NCBI GenBank assembly: GCA_037903475.1
Contig: JBAJFG010000131.1
Span: 186,001 to 250,000 of the forward strand
DNA: 64,000 nucleotides
Origin: Ancylostoma caninum
Taxonomy: Eukaryota > Nematoda > Chromadorea > Rhabditida > Ancylostomatidae
Direction of reading: 5' to 3'
A program made the translations under genes and the position numbers. Positions 11,150 through 22,500 of the stretch are shown in pieces (position 1 is the first letter of the stretch; every line of letters begins with the position of its first letter). The notes under the pieces were generated by a model that saw only the letters and a program-made list of their open reading frames with translations, searched no databases and had not been told where the DNA came from.

Positions 11150-11788
11150 TGCCACTTGAGGTTTGTGCAAAAGCTTCAAACATGTGAAATGTTTAGAAAA
11201 TTAGCAAATAAGCAAAACTCTAATCATTAGCTGAGCGCAAATACAAAATCCCGCCTCTTAATTGCGTATATTCTACAGGTCTGGTCATCTCTCAAACGTT
11301 GAGCTTGGAATCTTTTCGCGATCCTAGCCTTGCTTGCAAATTCTTAATCACGCACCTACACATGTTAAGCTAATTTCCGATGCAATGATACTACCTACTC
11401 CTTTTGTCACATTTCTTACATGCCTATGGACCCGTTATGAACAGCCACTCCCAACTCTGCACAGGAGTATCTTTCACATAGCTTTGGTACTTGTGAACAA
11501 CACTGTGTAACCAATGTCGTGTGAATAATCACCTGAAACGATTCAAGCTTCACGTTACTGAGAACGTCCAACTGATGAGCTTCTGCTTCAATGTGCAGGG
11601 AGGAAGAAGGGGTGGTCGACTGAGACACGAATGAGCGAGTAGCGTGCCCCTACTCCACTGACAGACGTGCATCGTGACGTTTTCCCCACTATTGGGCCAC
11701 GGCGGACCCAATCCATCGGCAGATTCGTATCTCGGCGCTTTCCTCACTGATGGGCCCCCGTGCGGACTCAGTCTCCATATGTGGACCC
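11150..11788. repeat. Dispersed repeat of about 640-690 bp, copy 1 (pair of 36445-37135)
   Basis: Extended similarity to 36445-37135 in direct orientation, including GAAATG-TTAGAAAATTAGCAA, GCTAATTTCCGATGCAAT, TTACATGCCTATGGACCC and AACAGCCACTCCCAACTCTG. It ends in one to two units of the 59-bp CCCACTATTGGGCCACGG minisatellite that is amplified at 44720-45095. Confidence 0.8.
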
Positions 11789-11840
11789 GCTCGGCCACCA
11801 AGACGCCACCAAAACGCTGGTGGCGTCTTGGTGGCCGAGC
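11789..11840. repeat. Perfect 22-bp inverted repeat with an 8-nt loop
   Basis: Left arm 11789-11810, loop AAAACGCT (11811-11818), right arm 11819-11840. The arms are fully complementary and GC-rich (start GCTCGGCCACC, end GGTGGCCGAGC). It lies at the boundary of the dispersed repeat. Confidence 0.9.
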
Positions 11841-12340
11841 GAAGAGCAGTCGTTGCTCTGAGAAAGCGAGGGGCGAGTCAACGCAGTAGTATCATCATAA
11901 CCCTTACCTTCACAACAAAAGCAAGATGGATCGCGCATGTCGTTGTAACTAGCAACCAGACCGCAGCCAGGTTTAGAGTGATAGCCGCGAGACATGATAC
12001 CCAGGCTGGAGATAAGATATAGAGTGAAACCACGCTTTGCGAAAATCGGCACGGCTTTTCCTAGGGGATCACATACACTCTCACAACAAATCTAGCAATT
12101 CTGGCATTTTTTAAAACTCAAGTCCACTGTTTTACCATTAATGATGCTCGATGGGAGCAGATACACAACGTGTAAGAGCTAATCCATTGCAGGTGTGGTC
12201 TAATCCGGATAAATCGCTAAACTACAGAAAAATGGCTACAATCTCGGATGAACGAGGCTGTATGAGATTTCCGCCCGGTTCCCTACTCAGGACGTAGGAA
12301 GATAACTAGCTGTCAGAAACTGAAAAAAAGAACCCTAACC

Positions 12341-12392
12341 AGAGATAGAGAGAGAGAGAGAGGGGGAGAGAGAGAGAGAGAGAGAGAGAGGG
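12341..12392. repeat. (GA)n microsatellite
   Basis: About 52 bases of nearly pure AG dinucleotides with one GGGGG interruption. Confidence 0.95.
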
Positions 12393-12888
12393 ATACTAAT
12401 GTCTTGAGCCGTTATGACTATCGGCCTGAACGAGACGATTATTGCGAATGGATATGAATGGTCCGATGAAAGAAACCAGGTTCGATATGAAAGTCAACCG
12501 TTGTGTATCAAAGTGGATCTTGTAGTCGAGCGAAATATAATCGATTTTATTTTCACCAGTGTACATAGAAGATACTTTTGCCCTGTTCTCCTGCTAGATT
12601 AACACAAAAGCTCGTAAAGTTATTTCCTAAAATTATTTCCTAAAATCGGATGGAAAAAATTCAGCTTGCGAAAATAGGTCACAAGATAGGAAGTATTCAA
12701 ATAGGGGAAGTAACAAGGAAAAACTACACAAATAGAACAGAGGTATGCAGGAATTGAAAGAGAGAAATGAGTACAAGGGCCGTAGCCGGCTAGCGATTCT
12801 AGGGAATAAGTTGCTGGTCATAGTGTTCGCTAGTGCTCAGCAGCAGTAACAGTTCTGACGCTGCTTATATGTATGTGATCAGTGGATG

Positions 12889-12891
<3 letters not shown>

Positions 12892-12934
<43 letters not shown>
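12892..12934. repeat. (TA)n microsatellite flanking a hAT MITE
   Basis: A run of TA dinucleotides directly left of the MITE at 12935. A matching run lies on the right (13214-13248), so the MITE inserted into an AT microsatellite. Confidence 0.9.
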
Positions 12935-12937
<3 letters not shown>

Positions 12938-13210
12938 TGGCGGACGCAGGGGGGGGGGGCGGGGGGGCGCGCGCCCCCCGAGAATGGGTCGCCAAATTTT
13001 CGAAATTACTTTACAATACAAATAAAAATCTTGTGTTAGTTTATTTTTAATTGTTTATTTTTATTATTATTTTTAATATATTTTTTATTTATTGTTTATT
13101 ATTATAATTAATATTATTATTAATTTTATTTTCCGTCTGGGTCCCCAAAACGGCGGAGACCCCACTTTTCTTCCCACGCCCCCCCTCCCGCCCACTTTCT
13201 GCGTCCGCCA

Positions 13211-13213
<3 letters not shown>
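12935..13213. mobile_element. hAT MITE, 279 bp, complete
   Basis: Inverted ends CAGTGGCGGACGCAG / CTGCGTCCGCCACTG, then G- and C-runs, then an AT-rich core (TTTATTATTATT type) with CCGTCTGGGTCCCC. The target is (TA)n, so the 8-bp duplication is ATATATAT. Apart from homopolymer lengths it is practically identical to the copy at 57916-58189. It has no coding capacity. Confidence 0.9.
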
Positions 13214-13246
<33 letters not shown>

Positions 13247-13252
<6 letters not shown>

Positions 13253-13356
13253 CAGTGGATGTATGGCGTGCAGGTGAAATGCAGTAATATCCGGAAAATA
13301 CTTCATTGTTTGTAACAGTATCCGACAGTATCAATATTATTATAGTTTCGAGATAA
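13247..13356. repeat. 110-bp direct duplication, copy 1 (pair of 14262-14368)
   Basis: Begins GATCAGTGGATGTATGGCG and continues through CAGTAATATCCGGAAA and TTATAGTTTCGAGATAAT. The second copy is at 14262-14368. GATCAGTGGATG also occurs at 12877, left of the hAT MITE. Confidence 0.9.
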
Positions 13357-14261
13357 TAGAAGTGCAAGCTTAGCCGGTGTTATGAAATATCAACTATGTT
13401 CATAACATCCAATACCATTGAACAGCTCTACAGCAGTGTTACTAAATTTCGGACAATGGCAGTTCCATCCTCAGATTTTAAGTGAGTCCCCTCAGGACAG
13501 ATTCACTGATCACATCCGTATACCTGTTACAAGGTGAAAGACAAAATCATCCTATAAAATACCACGCTGTTTAGTTTAGCACTACACAAGTTATCAAATA
13601 TTCCAGCACCTAGCATCTGTAGGCTAATATGAAGTTGAAGTACAACACAGGATCTATTCAAAATACAAACGTTGATGTTAATGAAAAGTGTGGATGCACA
13701 AACAATTAGAATGTTAGGACACTCACGGTACTTCGTGGCTATCCAAACCATCGCAATCTCCTATACATTCACCAACTTGAGCGCTTCAGGCAGATGCACC
13801 ATAAAAGAATCAGGCATAGGCTACCGTAAAAGACTTAAGCATAGGCTTGGGTTTTAAGCTTGGGCTTAGTGGAAAAAAGAAGAAAAAATTAAAGTCTCGA
13901 TGTATGGCACCAGACCGGGAATGGATTCTGCGTTTTAGAGTCATCAGAGGCAGCAAATGCGAAATATATCATCTTCGAGTCTTTGAGCATTCCGGAACCT
14001 GGAGTATTGTCCCAAAAAACTCATGGCAATCGCAATTTCTAAAAATTCAATTATTCTCATGAGAAGTTGCGAACTATTGGGATGTTGGGAAAGTAATTGG
14101 GATTTCTAAGTGTTGCAAAAAAAAATTTGTCTTCTCTTAATGTAGAAACATTAATCAATGGTATGCTTTCTATTTTGTTCGGCTACCTTTTGCCATCTTT
14201 CTGGTAATTTCGTAATTCCTCTCCCACGAAATTTCTGGTCTTTTTCGGCGAAGTGTTCTTA
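13357..14261. other. Unassigned spacer between two 110-bp duplicates
   Basis: Short ORFs only (up to 74 codons), with no recognisable domain. No repeat matched elsewhere in the window. Confidence 0.4.
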
Positions 14262-14368
14262 TATGTGATCAGTGGATGTATGGCGTGCAGGTGAAGTGCA
14301 GTAATATCCGGAAAGTACTTCATTAGTAACATTATCCGACAGTATCAATATTGTTATAGTTTCGAGAT
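14262..14368. repeat. 110-bp direct duplication, copy 2
   Basis: See 13247-13356. About 95% identical by eye, with a few substitutions and a 4-5 base deletion after CTTCATT. Confidence 0.9.
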
Positions 14369-14452
14369 AATACATATTTGTACTATCTCGAAAAAAGTTC
14401 ACTTCAAGATTCCTCTTTTTTCTGGCGTGTTACGATGCTCCTCAGTAAGCTA

Positions 14453-15688
14453 CAGTGCGTATCAAAACTATGTATCCACCCGTAGTCGGTCAACATCTTG
14501 GCTCATTTTGGTTCTCAAAAGACGAAACTTTCCACATATGATTCACGATATGCACAAACTCTGCATTACTGTTCCCCAGTATATTCGAACGTTTAGCAAA
14601 GAATTCTCGTTTGTGAAAACTTTTTGTTTATATCAAAACTATGTATCCACTTACGATTGCAGCACAGATTTATCATTATAACTCAACAATTAATAGTCGA
14701 TCGGTCCACCATTGTTCCTGATGATCTCAAAAATCCTATTTGGCATACTTCCCACGAGCTTCGCTACAGTGGCGTCGTCGATCTGGTCCCATGCTTCCAG
14801 TATCGCCGTTTTCAAGCTCTCGACCGTATTGTACTGCTTGTTATTTCGGTAGACCTGGCGTACAATTATGCCCCACATGTTCTCAACTGGGTTGCAGTCT
14901 GGCGAACACGCGGGCCAGTCCATTGCTTGTATTCGGTGCTCCTGAAGCCAGCTTCTTGTCGAATGAGACACGTGGACGGCAGCGTTATCTTGCTGGAACA
15001 CCAGAGAACGCCGCCGCGCACCTCTCAGAAAGGGAAGAAGACGTGTTCGCAGCACTTCTTGATATTCTGATGAGTCCATTCTGTTTGAAACAAACGCCAA
15101 TTCCAGTTTTCCGGAGCTCCCAAACGCCGCCCAAGTCATTAGCGAACCACCACCGAAGTTGCGTCTTGAGAACATGATCGGCTCCTTTCTCAGATCCCTC
15201 CAATAATGACGATACCCATCCGGCCCATCCAAGTTGAACTTTTTTTCTTGTTGTATTCGAATGGATTCCTCAAGTACTTGTTCACGCATCCATGAGAACG
15301 GCCCATCTGAGCCGCAATTGCTCGGTTGGATAATCCTGCGACGTGCAGGGCTTCAATCTGGGCCTGTTCAGCAGAAGTAAGAAGGGCACCACGACGATGC
15401 ATATCAGCACAAATCAAGAAATGAAGTTTGCATAAGTTTCAGCTTTTTATACCGGCACTGATATCAACAAAAATGATCTTCTTCGAAGTGGATACATAGT
15501 TTTGATACAAATAAAAACTGATAGCTAGCATCTTTCCTGTTAGAAAACATGAGTGACCAGGTAACTATATTCCAGTAAAGGGTAATCGTACTCTCTGAAG
15601 CTAATGGAACTGGTCCTGTCTTAATCGGACTCTTCAGGACTTTGTTACCTACAGTTGTGGAGTGGATACATAGTTTTGATACGCACTG
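14453..15688 (-). mobile_element. Tc3-like DNA transposon, 1236 bp, with TA target duplication
   Basis: Ends CAGTGCGTATCAAAACTATG (14453) and its complement at 15688 are flanked by TA (14451-14452, 15689-15690). A second copy of the binding-site-like sequence TATCAAAACTATGTATCCAC lies about 178 bp inside each end (near 14631 and 15487-15507). This is the two-site TIR architecture known for C. elegans Tc3. The transposase inside is internally deleted, so the copy is non-autonomous. Confidence 0.92.
14690..15402 (-). pseudogene. Tc3-like transposase, internally deleted and frameshifted
   Basis: ATG at 15402 opens the N-terminal helix-turn-helix: MHRRGALLTSAEQAQIE, SNRAIAAQMGRSHGCVNKYL, to NPFEYN at about 15255. 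The sequence then jumps to the catalytic domain in another frame: NLDGPDGYRHYWRDLRKEP, FSRRNFGGGSLMTW, FQQDNAAVHVSHSTR, WPACSPDCNPVENMWG, and the end PIDY at 14690. The second Asp and the Glu are 34 residues apart, as in DD34E Tc1/Tc3 transposases. The first Asp and roughly 100 or more residues between DNA-binding and catalytic domains are missing. The junction falls in an A-run (AAGAAAAAAAG), suggesting slippage or microhomology during gap repair. Not functional. Confidence 0.92.
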
Positions 15689-16254
15689 TATCTCTCCTCT
15701 TCCTTACGATGGAGAACTCTTCGATATTAAAGGTAAAATTGAAGATAACATAGATGTTGTTGTATAATGCCTCCATCTGTTTGAATTTTTTTTAGCCCAT
15801 CGCCTGTGACGTCATTCTGCAGCCTCGCAGCCAAACTACTGTCCATCCGTCCACAACTATCCAACATTTACATCAGTCTCAGACTGCCCTTTTTCTTCTG
15901 CAAGCATTTTTTAATACGAGGGGCTCTCCAGTGCGTGATCTCTCGAAACTAATACCCTGGTGCCCGCTTTAGCCTTTCCGTGTTTCTTTTTTTCTGCAGT
16001 TTTTATTGATTTAATTTTTGCTATCTGTTACCAAGTCTTGAGACAAGGAGGAAACTGACACTGCGAGGAACCGACAGAGATGGAACCTATGATTTTTGTC
16101 CCACTAGGGCAATACTATCACAAAAAAGATCTGCTCCGATTTAAGGGGTATACGGGTGTTGTCTCAATATCCGTTCTGTTCGTGGGGGGTATTTCTGGGC
16201 GAATTGTACTGATATCTCACTCATTCTGCCATGTATGTAGAAGTTTATTTCAGA
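15689..16254. other. Unassigned spacer
   Basis: Between the Tc3-like element and the mariner remnant. No convincing ORF or repeat. Part of it could belong to the mariner 3' region, but no TIR is visible. Confidence 0.35.
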
Positions 16255-16630
16255 GAAAAACCACCACATCGGGGACACATCTTGAATTAGTTTTTGATTT
16301 CCTTGCAAGACCCGGAGAGCTCCTCTACCATCTTTCTGTATTTGCGATCCATGAATGTATAGCGCACGTACGTGCACATCAATAAATAAAAATAGATGCT
16401 GGGCTACATAAGATTTGATATCCTCATCTAAAAGGTTTTTCCATTCAAGTAGTTTTGCAATGATCGAAATAAATGGTAGTCAGATGACGCAAGATTAGGA
16501 CTACAGGTGGATGCAACATCCAAGCTCCAATAATTTTTGCCGGGACGCCAAGGATGTATGAGGTCTAGCTCTGCCTTGGTGCAAGACCACTCCTTTGCGA
16601 CTAGCTAATTTTGGTCCGTATCTTTTCAAA
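16255..16630 (-). pseudogene. mariner transposase remnant (C-terminal half)
   Basis: On the minus strand, broken frames give RARPHTSLASRQKLLELG (about 16530-16590), NLASSDYHLFRSLQNYLNG (16441-16497), GKTF and DEDIKSYVAQHL (about 16400-16440), and a tail QKDGRGALRVLQGNQKLIQD (about 16265-16325). These match the DD34D mariner-family order HQDNARPH, P-DLAPSDYHLF and the C-terminal RW..V...QG.Y. The catalytic Asp of the HQDN box reads Gly here. The N-terminal half and both TIRs are not recognised. Confidence 0.78.
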
Positions 16631-17621
16631 CTGATTCATCTAAGAGATACACCCAGAGCGGAAAACGTAGACACTAGAAAATGGATGAAGCACATGAACA
16701 ATTGAAAAAAATACACTGAAGTTGGATTAAGAGCCGTCGAAAATTTTTTGCACGAAAATTTTTTACATTTGCAATTCCTGAAAAATAGAGAATTTCTGAA
16801 AAGAAACAGTTGATTGCTGATCGTGATCCCCTCTCGAATCCCTACTCTTCGTAGGGGATGTACATCCCCTCCCCTCAGAGGCTCCCCTCGCTTCATGCAT
16901 ACGGGGATCGAGGGAGGGGATGTGCGCGAACCCCGCTGGGGATCACTCCAATGCTTTACAACACATTCCCTCGGATGTTCATGCATACGGGTCAAAAACA
17001 GAAAACCACAATCATCCCTGATGTTGAGCGAAGTTGATGAGGAGAGCGCCTAATGGCCCGCACTGATGAAACGTAGAACAAGTTGTCGTTTTGTAACAGT
17101 TTCAATTTATTTATATTTCCCCACCATTAATGCGAGCAAAACCAGCAAAAAAACATAATTGCTTTAAATATCACATTGCATATTTCCACTTCGGAAGAAA
17201 TCCTGACAAATCATGCGACTGGAACAAGTGTGCTATGAGATCGATTGCCATGTGTTATCCTATGGTGGTAGAAATTGTGTCCATTGCGTGTCGCGGAGAA
17301 CTCGTACGACTTGTCCCTACAACATTATCCGTCATGCTTATCCTACGACCATTAAGAACTAAATAAAGCAAAAACGTTATACCTTCGCGTCAGAACATTT
17401 TCAGCAGGACAAATATCCACTTTTTTAGTAGTGTAGTCGGATTTCTGGGTAGTGTCGCCAATGAAAGCGCTGTTTGATGCGTAACTGCGCTCCGTTGGAC
17501 GCATAGACCGTTGGCGGTGTGCTGCAAAGACTAGTAATTAAAGGTCTCCTCTGTATATAGCTTTGAAGCGAGCGATGACGGCGCAAAGAAGGAAAAAGGG
17601 GCGTTACAACAGTATGCACTT
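16631..17621. other. Unassigned spacer, includes a GC-rich imperfect inverted repeat
   Basis: CTTCATGCATACGGGGATC (about 16890) and CATACGGGTC (about 16983) flank CCCCTC/GAGGGG-rich sequence at 16830-16950. Overlapping ORFs on both strands there mirror each other, as expected for an inverted repeat. Nothing else is recognised. Confidence 0.35.
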
Positions 17622-17756
17622 CAGTGAGGTGTGAAGCGTTACGCCTAAAGTGGGCGGTGCTGACGGGCCCTGCGATCGGCCGATTGGGTGAATTGAGCAG
17701 TCTAGAGCTTGGCCGCACCCTCTTTCCAAGTAAAACTCTCCACGCCCACTGTAGTG
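17622..17756. repeat. Short foldback element with paired CCAAT-like motifs, copy 1
   Basis: Contains GCGTTACGCCTAAAGTGGGC, GTGCTGACGGGCCCTGCGAT, CCGATTGG, then GAGCTTGGCCGCACCC and the inverted right arm ending in CCACGCCCACTG. Sister copies lie at 26875-27000 and 34765-34892. Confidence 0.7.
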
Positions 17757-17845
17757 ATTTGTCGACCACGGCCAAGACATCCAATGAGTGGTGGCAAAAA
17801 CGCTCAGCCAGAAGTAGATGTAAAATCTGGGACTCCTACACCTAG

Positions 17846-17995
17846 TAGGGGGGGGGGGAACAAAGTAATTAAAAATACGAAGTTGGTGTAAGGACACCTA
17901 CAAATCAGTAAAATAAATACTTAAAAATAACCTCGCGCAAACATTGTAACTATTTATAAAGTATTTTTGGAAAATTCTCCAACCCACTCTTGGTG
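17846..17995. mobile_element. Probable fragment of a GGGGGG-type hAT MITE
   Basis: G-run, AT-rich core with AAAATAAATACTTAAAAAT, then AAGTATTTTTGGAAAATTCTCCAACCCACTCT and GAGAGGAGG. This is the same order as the MITE interior but diverged and without ends. Confidence 0.4.
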
Positions 17996-18197
17996 AGAGG
18001 AGGTGAGATGCTGTGGGTCAGAGAGACATTTAGGAGCCTTCACTGGTCCAGTCCGCTCGCACGCGCCACATCACCGAATCGATCGAGCACGAATATGCTG
18101 ATACAAGAGCAATGTGCGGATACGCAGACAATCAGAGTACCAAGACACGGGTGCAGCAGCGCGTGCGAGCGAACATGAACAACTAGAATCCCCTATA

Positions 18198-19455
18198 CAG
18201 GGTGCGGCTTAAATACTGTGTCAAACTTTGTCGCAAATTCCATCCCCATTGCAAAAAAGCTCTTCGCCCTAAATTTCATATCTGAAATTGTTATCCCTTT
18301 TTCTGCATTACCTTCTCGTTTCGTAACCTCATATCAACATTCCACGTTACAACAAGTCCAAATTTGAAAAGAACCAAGCTATGAAGCATCACCGTGCAAT
18401 CTTTTTCTTGATCGCCTATTTTTTGCAGCAGTATAGCTGCACCGTCTAATTTGTAGTACGATGCTCTGCTGTTGAACGGCTGTTCCCTTATACATGCCAC
18501 ACGGATGTCACCGTTCTAATTTTCGAAAAAATTCACGAGAAACGAACTCGTTGCAAAAGTGCGAGGTAGAAGAGTTAGGTGCACACAGAGCCGTGATCTT
18601 TGCAGAGGCGATTAATTCACCTGCTAATGAGGAAGTCCAGATGGAACACTACAAGCACTAGGAGCAGCATGTTCACAACCGAGCGCATCAGCACGAGAGA
18701 AGGCAGAATTTAGTTATGTTACCTTGGAGGGCCGCAAAAGTTAGACACTTTAGGACGATGATCTTTTTTCCAATGTGGGACAGAGCTTCATCAGCGAAAA
18801 TCGCGTAGTGTAAGGGCAGTTTTCCAGGGCTTCAGGTGGGGTAGGAAATGCCTCTCTTGCAGATCACATCTGACTTATATCATCACTGAAGCTGATGTTT
18901 CTGAAAGTGACCATAAGCCTCAGGTCGACGTTGAATTAAAGTTGGAAAAACAGCTCTTTGATGGAAAAAGGGTAGTTTTGTAAAGTAGGTATAGCAGCTA
19001 GTTCACCTATTGAAAATGGGTCCGCTAGGACAGCAGTGCTTCCTGAAACAAGGAGCAGAAGACAAACTGACCGTTGGTGCACCAACTCCACGAACTCATA
19101 CCGGCAGAGGAATCGTGTGCAAACTTCCTTGACATCGATCGTATGAATGTGTCAACTGGTAATCGTAGAGGTGTGGACATGACCTCACTAACCCACTTCT
19201 GCTGCGAATCTGGGATCGCTCACAGGAAAGAAGGAGGAAGAAAACCTTCGGAATTTTTTTTCGGGCCTCAGTGGTCGTACATGCTTTAGGTGTAACCTCC
19301 TTCGCGAAGGCAGAAGGAGATCACGTTAGATGTATCCCAGTGTGTTTAATTTCTAAGAGTTTAGGTAAATAATACTGAAGAGGAATTAGAGTTTCAACTT
19401 CTGTGACAAACGTTATTAGCAAATATTTTTGACACAATATTTATGCCGCACCCTG
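18198..19455. mobile_element. Tc1/mariner-superfamily-like element, 1258 bp, decayed
   Basis: Inverted ends CAGGGTGCGGCTTAAATA (18198) and TATTTATGCCGCACCCTG (19455) are flanked by TA on both sides. The ends agree at about 30 of 38 bases further in. The interior has no intact ORF. A plus-strand stretch near 19060-19200 weakly recalls a QQDGAPAH-type catalytic block, but frames are too broken to assign. Size and TA duplication fit the Tc1/mariner superfamily. Confidence 0.68.
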
Positions 19456-19582
19456 TATATTTGTAAGGACCTATTTTAATCGGTTCACTAATGAGAATTG
19501 GCAGCTGGGACCATCCTGCAAAAATTCAAAAGTAATTGAAATTGAAATTATAGGTATTTTTAGTCCTACCACTCCCTAAATT

Positions 19583-22500
19583 TCAGGAAGTAAGCTGCTG
19601 ACCTTCTTTCGGAACAAATCCATCCTGATATGTTGAGTGAGCTTCGAATGGTTGCCCGTGCTCCAAAGGATTGCTTCGGGGCCGTATGGCTTTAACTCTG
19701 AAATGGTGAACATATTTAATAGCTTCTTCCAGTAAACCATTAGGAATTCTCTTCTGCTTTAGTTTCCAGGGAAACTTCATTTCGATGTCATTCATCTCTT
19801 ACAAAAGCTGATTTACGACGACTAGTGTCCAACAATCAAAGGAAAACTCTGGCCAATGCAATGTTCCTGGAGCGAAGCAAAGCTAAGCACCCACTTTTCC
19901 GCTCTCTTCGCCTGGAAATCGTTCTGTGTGGTGGTGAGACCATCCATGGAGCCATCCAACAGCAACGTTGAGGCGATAGGTCGGATAGGTGAACTGCGTG
20001 CGCCCTTTCAACGAATCAACGCTTAATATAAGTTCATTACAATGTTAGAGACAGTGTACTCACCTTCTTCCCTTCAAAATCTGCTCGGTTTGTTGTTGTC
20101 CCTGAGAATTCACCGCTTGGCACTTTTGTTTCAGCAGGACGAAATGCTCTGCTTCTCTCGCCCTAAAGCCACCATACATGGATATAAAAATGCTTGAAAA
20201 TAGAGCCACTTTTGTAAAGGTTTACCTGCTTGCCATCATAGTCTGCTCTTGTGGTAGAAAAGCCACTGAATTCGCCAGGCGGGACTGTGATAGCAACTGG
20301 GCGGAATGCTTTTTGCCTTCCTCCCTGCATAGAATAAAAAGTCATGTAGTCGTGTGAATTGACTAAAATTTGGTAGTTTTTAACGGCATCTTTCATGCCA
20401 CCGACCTCCTTCCTATCAAAATCCGCCCTATTCGTAGTTTTCCCGGAGAATTCTCCTCCGCCAACGACAGTTTCGGCCGGGCGAAAAGCTGTGGCCCGCT
20501 CTACCTACAAGAGAGGCAAAATTACGAAACTTTACCACAGCCCTTAGATGGAATGCTATGCACAGGACACCCCGGTGATCCTGGCTGGCATTTGGATAGA
20601 TTAGAGCAGGAATCGTGGCTCATGCAACATGTCGCTCTGGCTGTCTGTGCATCTGCATATTTCACAGACATGTGTCGCAGCTGTAATCCTAGCCCTATTC
20701 ATACTACTCCTGCTCTAACCTATTCAAAAACATGTAGAGGCTCGTGCGCGTGGAGCTCAAACGCTGGAGCTTCATGTGTATTCTACATCTACCTAATACA
20801 ATTTCTATGTTAGGAGCACTTTAACTACTCTCATATTTCTGTAGTCTTTAGCTGACCTCCTTCCTGTCGAAATCCGCCCTATTCGTAGTTTTTCCAGAGA
20901 ATTCTCCACCTCCAATCACAGTTTCGGCTGGACGGAAGGCGGTAGGTCGTTGAACCTACGATGGAAGAATTATGTGGCTTTCAGTTCCCCGTTGCAATTT
21001 TCTGTGCCTTATTGATGTCCGTAAAAGTAATCAAGAGTAAGCAAGTCAGTCGCACCTGCTTCATGTCGTAATCTGTTTTGTTTGTAGTATTTCCAGTAAA
21101 CTCGCCGCCACCTATCACCGTTTCAGCAGGGCGAAAAGCTGTGGGCCGTTCAGTCTGAATGAAAATTGCACTTTCTCTGCATCTATATTGCAATGCTTTT
21201 GTGCAAGATTTTGTTAGATTTGGAGAGAGAATGCATCTACATACATTAGGAGCAGACACGGAAATGCCAGGAGAGAGTCGTGGGAAAATATGGGGTTTCG
21301 ACAATCAAGATGAAAAGACAAAATCGCGAAAAATATATTAATGAATAGTATGTAAGTGGAGGTAAATATTTCCAAAAATAATAAAGAATCAAAAATAAAG
21401 TAATATAAAGTGTTTAGTCACATTATAAAATATTTTAAAATTTCGATAAACCATTCTCGGAGGGGGGAGGCACCCGCAGCATCTCCAAATGGTTGGCCCA
21501 CAATGATCACAAAGAAGTATGACTGATGTGGGCATTAAGTGTCGAAGTAGAAAAGTTCTGTTTGAGTTCTCCACAACGAGAGGAGCTCGACAGTTAGACG
21601 TGTGGTAATAATCTAACCTCCTTCTTGTCGAAATCCGTCCGATTTGTCGTTTTTCCAGAAAATTCTCCACCTCCAATCACGGTTTCGGCTGGACGGAAGG
21701 CGGTCGCTCGCTGGACCTGGAAAAGCGCAGGCGTACAGATTTTGGTTCTGCACTGTGATTCCATGCGAGTTTTTAGTATCGACTGATGTATCTCAGAAAT
21801 TCAAGAAAGCGAATTCCACCTGCTTCATGTCGTAATCCGTTTTGTTTGTGGTGTTTCCAGTGAATTCACCACCACCAATTACTGTTTCAGCAGGGCGAAA
21901 AGCGGTGGGCCGTTCAACCTGAGTGAGAATTGCACTTTCTTCCCAACTCTATCACATTGCTCTTGTGAAATAATTTCTTAGATTTTGGGTAAAATGCATC
22001 CACAGCAGCGGCGGATACAGGAACGCCCACCCAGGGAGGTGAGGAGGCGGGGTGGGGGGGGGGGGACGCCGGAAAAAAAAAACTGGGACCTCCGCCAATT
22101 TGCGACACGGATACAAGAACAAGCTTACAGAAAATGTCAGTCTCAATATTTAAGAATAAGGGATAAATATTCAAGAAAGTGATAGAATGACTAACTAAAA
22201 ATAAAATATATGTTACTCAACCCGACGTTCGCCACTGATCCACAGTACATACGTATTCATATGTGTGATGCCCCACAATAACTCTACATTGATGTAATAC
22301 GATATGAAATGGTTTTTAAGATCGAAACCAACATGCGGAGTATTCTCTTCCATGGAAACGCTTGAGACAATTAAATATTCCAAAATTTTAAAAAAACGCC
22401 TGAAAGAATTTAGAAAAAAAAGGGAAAATCCACACGGTCCCAAACTTTAGCAGATTCAGATTCCTTCTTTTGAGAATCTCAAGAATCACGAATGAAAAAA

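Noticed and set aside
12830..13367. ORFs with (IY)n runs
   Set aside because: They translate the (TA)n microsatellite and the hAT MITE.
14740..15177. 145- and 148-codon plus-strand ORFs opposite the Tc3-like transposase
   Set aside because: Antisense shadows; the minus strand encodes clear Tc3 motifs.
19700..19795. ATG at 19795 as the start of a separate 70-codon gene
   Set aside because: Splicing from 19895 to 19697 (TTTCAG acceptor) keeps frame and joins two Mn-like repeats; the upstream part of this ORF is intron.
20370..20813. 147-codon plus-strand ORF over the SAXO-like gene
   Set aside because: It runs antisense across exon 9 and its upstream intron; the protein has no motif and the minus-strand exon explains the conserved bases.
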